From Corella eumyota (taxonomy: Eukaryota; Chordata; Ascidiacea; Phlebobranchia; Corellidae), in assembly GCA_963082875.1 (NCBI GenBank), contig OY720098.1:16120001-16184000 (forward strand): a DNA stretch of 64,000 nt. The letters run 5' to 3'. The position numbers and the translations under genes were made by a program. The notes beneath the pieces are model-generated. The model was not told the origin of the DNA and did not search any database. It was given only the letters and a program-made list of their open reading frames with translations. Shown here in pieces: positions 54,101 through 64,000 of the stretch. Each line of letters opens with the position of its first letter. Position 1 is the first letter of the stretch.

Positions 54101-57100
54101 CCTTATATAAAAATTCTTTAAGACTGTGGTCCTGGCATTGCAACATTGATTTTTTTGATACTTTTTAATATGTTGGGTTATTTTTAGATGCAGGATAAAT
54201 GGTACAAGGCTGTTGCCAAAAATTTCTTGGAAAATATTGTTAAAAATAGTCAGAAAAAGGTAGCTAAATATCATCTTCAGCAAGAGCGCATTAAGGTACA
54301 AAAAATTCCACATTTTGTATAATGTATTATAACGATTTATGTAACCCGATTGTTATACATTGTTAATATTTAATTATTTAAACAGTTGGTTATGCCTTAT
54401 TAAATACTATAGTGTTTTTCTTTAGATGCGAGAAATGCAGATAAACATTATCGCACAAAATTTGGCGGCAAACCTGTTGGAGGACTGCATTAAGAAAGAA
54501 AAGGAAATCGTGAAAGAGCGACAAGAGGTAAAATAATAACGCATACAATCTTTAGTTCATAATAACAGCTTTACTTATAATCTAACAGTAATTCAACATC
54601 ATTTTTGTTTCTATTTTAGAAGGAAAAAATAATGAGAAAAAGGGTGATTGCTCAACACGAACTTGTCTTAGTCGAGGTATATTTTAAACGTTGTTTTTTG
54701 TTATTTTTTTACACAAAAATTAGTTTAAAATGGGCCCAAATTAAAATCATTTTCGTTTATTTTTTTTTTTATTTACAGTTGATGGATAACCGGTACAAGG
54801 CCGTTGCCAAGAATTTTATGAATCTTTTTAAAATAGATTGCCAAAAAAGATTGCTGAAAATTCAGCTCGCAGAAAAGATGCAACTCGAGGTAAAAATCTC
54901 CCCAAATTGACACAATTTATGCAAAATATCTAGGTTTTTTAAATAGATTATATATATTTAAAATAATATTCAACCAAATTTATTTCTTTTTAGAAGGAGA
55001 AAATAATGAGAGAGAAAACGATTGCTCAATACGACCTTGTCTTAGTCGAGGTATATTTTAAACGTAGTTTTTTTTTACACAAAAATTAGTTTAAAATGAG
55101 CCCAAATTAAAGTCATTTTCGTTTATTTTTTGTTTTATTTATAGTTGATGGATAACCGGTACAAGGCCGTTGCCAAGAATTTTATGAATTCTTTCAAAAT
55201 AGATTGCCAAAAAAGATTGCTGAAAATTCAGCTTGCAGAAAAGAAGCAACTCGAGGTGAAAAATCTCCCCAAATTGACACAATTTATGCAGATTTTTATA
55301 GCAAAATATCTAGGTTTTTTAAATAGATTATATATATTTAAAATAATATTCAACCAAATTTATTTCTTTTTAGAAGGAGAAAATAATGAGAGAGAAAACG
55401 ATTGCTCAATACGACCTTGTCTTAGTCGAGGTATATTTTAAACGTAGTTTTTTTTTACACAAAAATTAGTTTAAAATGAGCCCAAATTAAAGTCATTTTC
55501 GTTTATTTTTTGTTTTATTTATAGTTGATGGATAACCGGTACAAGGCCGTTGCCAAGAATTTTATGAATTCTTTCAAAATAGATTGCCAAAAAAGATTGC
55601 TGAAAATTCAGCTTGCAGAAAAGAAGCAACTCGAGGTGAAAAATCTCCCCAAATTGACACAATTTATGCAGATTTTTATAGCAAAATATCTAGGTTTTTT
55701 AAATAGATTATATATATTTAAAATAATATTCAACCAAATTTATTTCTTTTTAGAAGGAGAAAATAATGAGAGAGAAAACTGTTGCTCAATACAAACTTGT
55801 CCTAGCTGAGGTAGGCTAACAATCTACATGTTGTTTTTATTCACTGCCTTATATAAAAATTATTTATCACTGTGCGGTCATGGCATTGCAACATTTATTT
55901 TTTTTTTGTTCTTATTAGTTTGCTTGGTTATTTATAGATGCAGGATAGTTGGTACAAGGCTGTTGCCAAACAATTCTTGGATAACATTACTAAAAATAGT
56001 CAGAAAAAGGTAGCTGAATATCATCTTCAGCAAGAGCGCATTAAGGTACAAAAAATCCACTTTTTGTATAATATATCATAACGAATTATGTAACCCGATT
56101 GCAATACATTAATGTTTAATTATTTAAACAGTCGGTTATGCCTTATTAAATGTTATAGTGTTTTTTTTTTAGATGCGAGAAATGCAGATAAACATTATCG
56201 CACAAAATTTGGCGGCAAACCTGTTGAAGGATTGCATTAAGAAAGAAAAGGTAATCGTGAAAGAGCGACAAGAGGTACAATAATAATGCATACAATCTTT
56301 AGTTCACAATAACAGCTTTACTTATAGTCATCTAACAGTAATTTAACATCATTTTTGTTTCCATTTTAGAAGGAAAAAATAATGAGAAAAAGGGTGATTG
56401 CTCAACACGAACTTGTCTTAGTCGAGGTATATTTTAAACGTTGTTTTTTGTTATTTTTTTACACAAAAATTATTTTAAAATGGGCCCAAATCGTTTATGT
56501 TAATTTTTTGTTTTATTTATAGTTAATGGATAATCGGTACAAGACTGTTGCCAAGAATTTTATGAATTCTTTCAAAATAGATTCCCAAAAAAGATTGCTG
56601 AAAATTCAGCTCGCAGAAAAGAAGCAACTCGAGGTAAAAAATCTTCCCAAGTTGACACAATTCATGCAGACTTTTATAGCAAAATTTCTAAGTTTTTAAG
56701 TAGATTATTTATTCTCAAAATAATATTTAACAAAATGTACTCCTTTTTTAGAAGGAGAAAATAATAAGAGAGAAAACGGTTGCTCAATACAAACTTAAGC
56801 AACTTAAAGTAAGTTTCCACAGGCCACTTTAATACGTTAACTAGTCTTTAAATATAACTTTTCAATAACACTTTTCTTTTTTTTATTAGGCTAATATAAG
56901 CTAAAATACCATAACTTAACGATAACTATAACCCCAACTCTTGTACTAGCTAAGGTTATGCTTTAATTATCGTTAAGTTTTTTTTTTTTTTTCATTATTT
57001 TGTAGATTTTGGAGATGGAATACAAGAAACTTGCAAAAGAAATTGTGGGATCTGTAATAAGCGGCAGCAAAAGCAAAATTGCTGAAAATCGGATGCAATC

Positions 57101-59982
57101 CAACCTTACCGCTAGAAAACTCGTGGAATCAGTAATACAGAATAGTGAAGAAGAAGAATACACTGAGCATCAAATCGCGTATGAGCGATTCGAGGTAATT
57201 AATAAAAACCTAAATTTTATCGTAATTTTGCTACAAGTTTTATATGCTTATATATAACCATTTATTACAGAAAAGAAAAATGATTAAAAACAAAACGGGT
57301 GCCAAGAAAAAGCATGTTGGAGCAAAGGTTAGTTATATTATACATTGTTGTGTAATAACATTTAGTCAAAAAAAATAATTAAGGCCTATTCTAAATAATT
57401 ATGTAAAACCAGGTAACGTAATAAAATATAATAAACCACCCCTTAAGTTTGAATTTATTACTGATTAAATTAATTGTTTTTAGAAACAAAAGATACAGAT
57501 TGACTTTACTGTAAAAAGTTTCGTAAAATCTATCATAAAGAATAGTGAAGAAGAAGAATTCGCTGAAAATAAAAATGCTGTTAAGCAACTTGAGGTAAAA
57601 ACTAAAATACTTACATTCTTGAACTTAACCAAAGCAGTTTATCTATTGCTTAATTGATTAATTTTAAGACTTGGATAAAACCACTTTATCAAAATTGATT
57701 TTTTTTTCTTCAGATGCAAGAAATGCGGTACAAAAATATTGCGAAAAATTATGTGGACCATCTTTTAGAAGATTGCAAAAAGGCATTTGCAAAGAATCTG
57801 ACTGCAAACAAGCGTCTGGAGGTATGCATAACACATATTTAAAATCTTAAATTTAACATCTATGCATTCAAGATTAAATTTATTTGTATATTTTTTTAGA
57901 TACGAAAAATGCAATTGAATTTTACCGCTAAAAATCTTGTGGAAACTGTTATCAAGGACAGCGAAAACGAAGAATTCGCTAAGAATAAAATTGCTGTTCA
58001 GCAACTCAAGGTAAAAACTGCAATTATCTAGCTCTTAAACCTAACTAAGATGTATTACATTTATTGTTTAATTAAATAATTAAAAAAAAAATTGCTAACA
58101 TAACAAAATTATTTTTTTATTTTTAGGTGCAAGAAATGCAATACAAATTTATTGCGAAAAATTATGTGGAACATCTTTTAGCAGATTGCAAAAAGGCATT
58201 TGCTAAAAATCACAGCAGAAACAAGAGTATCGAGGTAAGCATTGCATATATTCAAAATCTTAAATTTAATATCTTTGCATTCCAGAATAAATTTATTTGT
58301 ATATTTTTTTAGATACGAAAAATGCAATTGAATTTTACCGCTAAAAATCTTGTGGAAACTGTTATCAAGGACAGCGAAAACGAAGAATTCGCTAAGAATA
58401 AAATTGCTGTTCAGCAACTCAAGGTAAAAACTGCAATTATCTAGCTCTTAAACCTAACTAAGATGTATTACATTTATTGTTTAATTAAATAATTAAAAAA
58501 AAAATTGCTAACATAACAAAATTATTTTTTTATTTTTAGGTGCAAGAAATGCAATACAAATTTATTGCGAAAAATTATGTGGAACATCTTTTAGCAGATT
58601 GCAAAAAGGCATTTGCAAAGAATCTGACTGCAAACAAGCGTCTGGAGGTATGCATAACACATGTTTAAAATCTTAAATTTAACATCTATGAATTCCAGAT
58701 TAAATTTATTTGTATATTTTTTTAGATACGAAAAATGCAATTGAATTTTACCGCTAAAAAACTTGTGGAAACTGTTATCAAGGACAGCGAAAACGAAGAA
58801 TTCGCTAAGAATAAAATTGCTGTTCAGCAACTCAAGGTAAAAACTGCAATTATCTAGCTCTTAAACCTAACTAATTTGTATTACATTTATTGTTTAATTT
58901 AATAATCAAAAAAAACAGAGGACTTGCTAACACATAACAAAATATTTTTTTTTAGGTGCAAGAAATGCAATACAAAAATATTGCGAAAAATTATGTGGAA
59001 CATCTTTTAGCAGATTGCAAAAAGACATTTGCTAAAAATCACAGCAGAAACAAGAGTATCGAGGTAAGCATTGCATATATTCAAAATCTTAAATTTAACA
59101 TCTTTGTATTCCGACTGAATTAATTTGTATATTTTTTTAAGATACGAAAAATGCAATTGGCTTTTACCGCTAAAAAACTTGTGGCATCTGTGATCAAGGA
59201 CAGCGAAAACGAAGAATTCGCTAGGAATAAAATTGCTACTAAGCAATTTGAGGTAAAAACCGAAATAATTACAAAACACAGTCCGGTTATTGCCTGATTA
59301 AATACTTAATCATTTCAAAGACTTGTTTAAAACTAGCTTAACAAAATTACATTTATTATTTTTAGACACAAAAAATTCGATATCAGATTACTGCAAAAAA
59401 ATTTGTGAAAAATCTTTTAAAAGATTGCAAAAAGACATTTGCTGAGAATTTGAGCAAAAACCGAGGTCTTGAGGTATGCTTACCATATATTTAAAATTAA
59501 AATATTTTGTTAAATTCTTAAATTTAACATCTTTGCATTTCAGATTAAATAAATTTTAACTTTTTTTTAGATACAAGAGTTGCAGTTGAAATTTACTGTA
59601 AAAAAGTTGGTAGAATCGGTCATAAAAGACAGCAAAGAGGAGGAATTTAATAAAAATTTTAATTCCAACATGCAATTCCAGGTAAAAAAAACATTGATTT
59701 TAACACAATTATAGTAATACTCAACTTATTTGTTAATAAAATTACTTAAAAATATAACCTGTTCATTTAAAATAAAGTTTTTGTTTCTAGTTAAACTTTC
59801 TTTAGACTCACAAGTTTCAATAAATTCAAAAACCAGTTTGATACATAACAATAATATTATTTATTTGATTTTAGATGAAGGAAAAACAGCAAAATGCTGC
59901 CAGTGCCTTTCTTGGAGAAGCCGAAATGCTGCCAGAGCAACCATTGGTGCCAGCGCCACCTATAATGATTGCCGAAATGTAG
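45167..59982 (+). CDS. Acylated protein with 22 exon-encoded AKAP-like helix repeats
   Basis: Thirty-three phase-0 exons give about 1,061 residues: 45167..45211, 53133..53213, 53332..53460, 53688..53795, 54008..54064, 54188..54295, 54426..54527, 54620..54676, 54779..54889, 54994..55050, 55145..55255, 55374..55430, 55525..55635, 55754..55810, 55938..56045, 56173..56274, 56370..56426, 56523..56633, 56752..56808, 57006..57194, 57271..57327, 57484..57594, 57714..57821, 57900..58010, 58127..58234, 58313..58423, 58540..58647, 58726..58836, 58956..59063, 59142..59252, 59366..59473, 59571..59681, 59875..59982. The start MGNCCTKFRRGRR fits N-myristoylation (G2, T6), Cys palmitoylation and a basic patch. 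Long exons (34-37 residues) encode amphipathic helices such as AKNLVETVIKDS and AKNFLENIVKNS; eight 19-residue Lys-rich exons alternate in the first half. The tail is Pro-rich. The helices resemble PKA regulatory-subunit anchoring helices of AKAPs. I know no named homologue. The function is inference; the gene model is well supported by phase. Confidence 0.85.
45277..45281. repeat. Target-site duplication ATAAA, left of the LTR element
   Basis: The 5-bp ATAAA here and at 53007-53011 flanks the LTR retrotransposon, as expected for BEL/Pao integration. Confidence 0.85.
45282..45905 (-). repeat. LTR (3' end of the BEL/Pao element)
   Basis: 624 bp, starting TGTTACGTCG and ending CTTACA in plus-strand reading, matching the right LTR throughout. 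Confidence 0.92.
52372..53006 (-). repeat. LTR (5' end of the BEL/Pao element)
   Basis: 635 bp, the same sequence as the left LTR apart from one short tandem duplication. Being the upstream LTR for the minus-strand element, it would hold its promoter. Confidence 0.92.
54188..56808 (+). repeat. 1.75-kb block duplication inside the helix-array gene
   Basis: The exon series beginning at 54188 (MQDKWYKAVAKNFLEN), 54426, 54620, 54779 and 54994 recurs at 55938 (MQDSWYKAVAKQFLDN), 56173, 56370, 56523 and 56752. Introns as well as exons are similar (for example the TTTAATTATTTAAACAG stretch before both MREMQ exons), so this is a segmental tandem duplication offset by about 1,750 bp. Confidence 0.85.
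54990..55753 (+). repeat. 380-bp tandem duplication of a short-plus-long exon pair
   Basis: The units 54994-55373 and 55374-55753 match almost base for base through both exons and both introns. This is the youngest duplication in the gene and is offset by exactly 380 bp. Confidence 0.9.
56913..56979. repeat. Short hairpin in an intron of the helix-array gene
   Basis: AACTTAACGATAA at 56913-56925 pairs perfectly with its complement at 56967-56979, with a loop of about 41 bases. It makes this intron longer than its paralogues and may be a small MITE remnant. Confidence 0.55.
57714..59681 (+). repeat. About 413-bp tandem cassettes of paired long exons
   Basis: Five two-exon cassettes (about 108 + 111 bp of coding) follow each other, with second exons starting at 57900, 58313, 58726, 59142 and 59571. 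The first four are spaced 413, 413 and 416 bp apart and are highly similar including introns; the last is diverged. Confidence 0.9.
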
Positions 59983-60904
59983 AACAAACTGTGTCTACAA
60001 CGAAAAAAAAACAACAACGTTGTTTTGAATGGACATTTTCATTTTTTATTTTTGTGTTGCCCGTATATTAATTGTATTCGTATGTGCTCGTCCTGTCCGT
60101 ATGTTCTATATTATCGTATTTTTTATTCGCGATGTGTATATATGTTATATGTATATATATTTAAAATAAAATACAAAAATATATGTTGTTTTTATTTTCT
60201 GAATTTGTTTGCGATATTTATTATGCAAAAATAAGGCCAGAAAAATAATTTTAAAATAAATTCAAGTTTAATATCTACAGGTTTTACGCAATTTAACTTC
60301 GTGAACGTCACTGAATTTTAATATGCATATTAAACGGTTTTGCGTCAGTAAAACACCAAAAGTAAATAGCGAAAGTAATTTTGAATAAAATTCCTCAAGC
60401 CACTGTTCTATGCTACGCAAATAAGGCAAAAAAGAATGTCTATTACCTATACGACATTGATAAAGATTTTCATACATTATGGGAAAACCTATAAATTTAC
60501 ACAAAAGATCATTCTTTATGAGGCCGATAACTTCAATAAAAAACGTTTTTTGAATTTTTTATTTAAATATTGTGAATAGAGTTTTCACAAACAAAAGAAA
60601 GTTTCTAAACACTCATGCAAAGGGAATTTTTACACACACTATGTTAATACGCAGAATATTTCAGTATAAGTACTTGGGCTTAAGTTAAATTGCGGAAAAT
60701 AAAGGCTAGGTTTAATTCCTCATACAAAAGAAAACAAGGTTGTGGTGAAACATTTTTTATATAAGGGTCTATAACCGAATATATTATGTATTTATGGTCG
60801 CCTAGTTTTATTCGATCAATTGAGAAAATAAGATATATATGGATTTTTTAGTTAGTTATATTATTTGTTTTAATTACATTTTTAGCAATACATTTTAGTA
60901 AAGC
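59983..60904. other. 3' UTR of the helix-array gene and promoter side of the next gene
   Basis: A probable poly(A) signal AATAAA lies at 60165-60170 after a TA-rich stretch. The open frame at 60268-60504 resembles nothing. No other feature is seen. Confidence 0.55.
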
Positions 60905-63814
60905 ATGTTCGTAAATAGGAATATCTGGCTATTCTCAATTGCCTTACTGTTTCTTGTTATTAAAGTCAAATCACAATCCGGTAAGTGAGTTACTCGTGAT
61001 CTAGCCTAACGTAATAACTTTATTAAAAAATAGCCTACATCGTGTACTATATTATTATTATATCTTAACAAATTTTTATCTTGTTACGCTGTCTAACTGT
61101 TTGGTGCGTTTAGATAACGAAACCACGATTTCTGGAGATGGTGGTAGCGGCTTTACAGACGCAACATTACCAGTCAGTGCTACAGAATCATATACTACTG
61201 CAACACGTATAGAAACAACTGCTGCACAAACAACTGTTCATACAACTTCCACAGAAACAACTGCTGCACAAACAACTGTTTATACAACTTCCACAGAAAC
61301 AACTTCTGCACAAACAGCTGTTCATACAACTCGCGCAGAAACACCGACCACAATTCTGTCATCCAATATTGCATCAACAACTCTTCAACAAACAACTACG
61401 ACACCGCCCAACCTTAACGAAACTTTAGTTGATGCACTTTTCAAAAGTACAACAATTTTAATTTGTGTTTTTTTTGCAAGGCGCATTTATTTAACTTAAA
61501 CACCTGCATTTATTTTTACAGGCATTTCATACAATTCTGGGCAGAATGCAATTCTGCTTAAGTTTGAAAGAGTTTATAGTTTTGACTGTTCACTGGAAAT
61601 TTTAATTGATTCCAGAAGTTTTTTAGCGGATTGTATTGATTTTCCCAAAGATATTCTAGTAACGGGTTTACAGCCACACAAAACATACAACGTTGTTTTA
61701 AATGAAATGTTTTCCAATGCAACCTTTACATTGGTTATTAAAACAGGTTAGTTAGTTAAATGTCAAAAAAATTATAATTTAAATTATGTTTCTGTATATA
61801 TAAATTGATTTGATTTGGTGTTATAAACAAACCAAAACTAGTTAAAATTATAAATGATTGTATGATCATTGCTTATATGGTCTATCAAAAATTTCAGAAT
61901 TGTAAAAGTAATAAAAACAATATGCAACACGTATCGCGATAAAAAATTTATAACCTACCATTAGGATTTTAGAACTTAGTTAGGTTAAATAAAGAGTGCA
62001 CGCACGAAGAGTTTTTTTTTCAAAGCGCCAAAGTATTGAGAAATTAGCCGCGGACCGTAAATGTAATAAGTTAGTAATTTCTAGGTCGTAAAAACACATG
62101 ATCCTTGCGTCAAATTAAAAATAAATTACATTATTTACATTTAGTTCAATGCACGAGATCTTGTAACCGCGCTGTTTGTATTTTAAATGATAACTTTGAG
62201 CAAATTTGTGCTTGTCTTGATGGGTTTGAAAAATCGAACGATCCAAAACGTTGCACGGATATCAATGAGTGCTTAGAAAATCCATGTCCCACCAACTCAG
62301 TTTGTGACAACAGACCAGGCTTTTATAGATGTTTTTGTAGAAGTGGATATTATCAAAATGGAAAATGTCATGGTATATTTTGTTAAAGTCAAATTGATTT
62401 AGTATTTATTAGTAGTCAATTTAACGTTTTAAAAATATTATTTTTTCAGAGTGCATTAAAATTAAAATAATCTCTTTCCAAGGCATAACAAGTTTTTATT
62501 ATTAAATTTATTTAAAACGGAGTAGTTAATTATTTTAATCTATAAAAAAAACATTGTTTGTTTTCATTAATATAGATTCGGACTTTTGCTCTGTAAATCC
62601 ATGTCAAAAGGGAGGTAGTTGTACTTCAGATTTTCTAGAAACTGGTTGCATTTGTCCACCAAATTTTTCTGGATTTTTTTGCGAAAACTACGTTTCACCT
62701 TGCCTCTCTGCCCCGTGTAAAAATCGTGGGACTTGCGAAGACAACTTAGGAAACTTTACATGTACTTGTGCACCACAATTTAAAGGTAAAGCTTAAATAT
62801 TTTTTTATGAAATTACCTCTTAGGATAAGATATATATATTTTGGTTAAGGCTTTTTTTGACTTTAAATTAGGCCAAAGGTGCACAGAAGACGTTGATGAG
62901 TGTATGTTACAAACCGATAAATGCGTTGGAAAATCAACATGTGAAAATATATATGGTGGCTACAAATGTCCTTGTAATGAAAATTATAGGTAATTGCTGT
63001 TATATTCTTTTTAGACATTTTTTACTTATTAAATTAATAATTCCAAAGCCATACATTTTTAAATTGGGCTTAGTGTTTGTAGGTAGCTCAAATGTAATTT
63101 ACGTAACAATATTTCAATATAAACGTAATAAACCAATTGGTTCTCAATGTTGCTGCATGCGTTTTTTTTTCAACTAATACAAAGACTAAACTTTAGAAAA
63201 TATTTTTTTTAACATTTATAATACAGAGGGGATGGTAGAGTGAAATGTTATGAAATAAGACTTCTTCCATATGGAACAGATGAAGATATAGGGGATGATT
63301 TGCTTGCTGTTGGGGATGATGTAGCCTCCCCACCTATAATGTATGCTTTGTAGCTCAAAATTTAAACAGATTTGACATATGATATATAAATATGCAGTAA
63401 CAATAAGGGATTTGATATGATTACTTGCTATACTAATCACATTTACTTATTTTTTAGTTTAATAAAAAAAACTATTAAAATTGACACTGCTGCTGATAAA
63501 ATTAAATTTAAAAATATAAAATTAAATATATATACATAAAATATTATAGTTTCAGTTAAAATTTTTTTTTGATTACTTTTTGATTTTATTTAAGTATACC
63601 ACGTTTTGGATTACCCTTCGGAAACAAAAATTATAAAGAAATGCATGTTATATCCAATGGGATAATTTCGCTTGGGCCTGGATCATGGTTTGTAAGATAT
63701 TTGTACAGACCTTCATGGAACAATGGGTTTGGAAGTTTTAGAGTGCCCATGATAGCACCTTTCTGGGATGACTTCCATCCATGGTATTCTAATAATGGCA
63801 GAGTATATTACCAG
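60905..63814 (+). CDS. Secreted or membrane mucin-EGF-NIDO protein, 5' part
   Basis: Eight exons join in phase and run off the right edge: 60905..60980, 61114..61446, 61522..61746, 62145..62372, 62576..62785, 62872..62989, 63227..63340, 63595..63814 (about 441 codons). The protein starts with a signal peptide ([19 protein letters not shown]). A Thr-rich mucin-like stretch follows at about residues 26-136, then a roughly 75-residue domain with [14 protein letters not shown] that resembles a fibronectin type III strand. EGF domains come next: one with a calcium-binding start [11 protein letters not shown], a pair in the next exon, and one starting DVDECM. The last exon matches a nidogen-like (NIDO) domain, with [12 protein letters not shown] and [14 protein letters not shown]. 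This layout recalls MUC4, SNED1 and tectorin-type proteins; orthology cannot be set without the missing C-terminus. A cell-surface or matrix role is inferred. Confidence 0.87.
61195..61345 (+). repeat. Thr-rich coding minisatellite
   Basis: Three tandem copies of a 48-bp unit encode 16-residue repeats of the form [14 protein letters not shown]. They form the presumed O-glycosylated stalk of the mucin-EGF-NIDO protein. Confidence 0.85.
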
Positions 63815-64000
63815 GTAAGTAATTCAAAGTAAAACACAAAATGTGTATCCCTATAATAAAAAAGGCTTGTGGTTATGCCCAATAATTAAACACATGCCCT
63901 CAACTTTAAATTTAGCATAGATTAGTGCCAATGCATTAATGCATCAAAATTAAATCACTCTAATACATCGTAAGTTTATGCCAAAAATTAAACATATATA
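63815..64000 (+). other. Intron of the mucin-EGF-NIDO gene at the window edge
   Basis: It starts with the donor GTAAGTAA after the NIDO exon. No further exon is recognised before the window ends. Confidence 0.6.

Noticed and set aside
57006-57194. Repeat array of the helix gene as simple coiled coil
   Set aside because: The hydrophobic spacing follows pairs at 3-4 steps within about 14 residues and then breaks, which fits short amphipathic helices better than a continuous heptad coil; not excluded for the linkers.

Overview
The window looks like a piece of an ascidian (tunicate) genome, most likely Ciona. The DNA is AT-rich, introns are mostly about 70-700 bp, genes lie close together on both strands, and conserved proteins such as RAB14, UFC1, EIF3G and DOLPP1 are near-identical in layout to their vertebrate counterparts. 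The genus is an inference; no database search was possible. Every exon model below was read by hand from splice signals, reading phase and protein similarity.

Layout, left to right. SMG7 (nonsense-mediated decay, minus strand, 3' end off the left edge) fills 0.2-11.4 kb. RAB14 (minus) is at 13.9-16.6 kb. A 19-exon minus-strand gene at 18.3-25.0 kb encodes an NLR-derived protein: winged-helix/HD2-like and LRR parts followed by ZU5 and UPA, with no nucleotide-binding NACHT domain visible. STX16 (minus) and UFC1 (plus) are head to head at 26.3-29.1 kb, then COA5 (minus). An Sp-family zinc-finger transcription factor (minus, 31.1-33.7 kb) is followed by about 5 kb of non-coding DNA holding clustered CRE, GC-box and TCF-like sites. 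EIF3G (minus, 38.9-41.9 kb) appears to lack its usual CCHC zinc finger. DOLPP1 (minus) is at 42.5-44.6 kb.

The most unusual locus starts head to head with DOLPP1. It is a 33-exon plus-strand gene (45.2-60.0 kb) whose exons are all phase 0 and encode 22 amphipathic-helix repeats behind an MGNCCT acylation signal. Many repeats fit the consensus for helices of A-kinase anchoring proteins (AKAPs) that dock on PKA regulatory subunits. The protein may therefore be an undescribed membrane-tethered, multivalent AKAP-like scaffold. Its first intron carries a young BEL/Pao LTR retrotransposon (45.28-53.01 kb) in the opposite orientation.

The right edge holds the 5' part of a secreted or membrane mucin-EGF-NIDO protein (60.9 kb onward). 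Scattered through introns and intergenic DNA are a tRNA-derived SINE-like family, two short inverted-repeat (MITE) elements with perfect 8-bp target duplications, and a third inverted-repeat element related to one of them.

The genes do not form a pathway. They are ordinary housekeeping genes interleaved with three lineage-specific ones: the NLR/ZU5-UPA protein, the helix-array protein and the mucin-EGF-NIDO protein.
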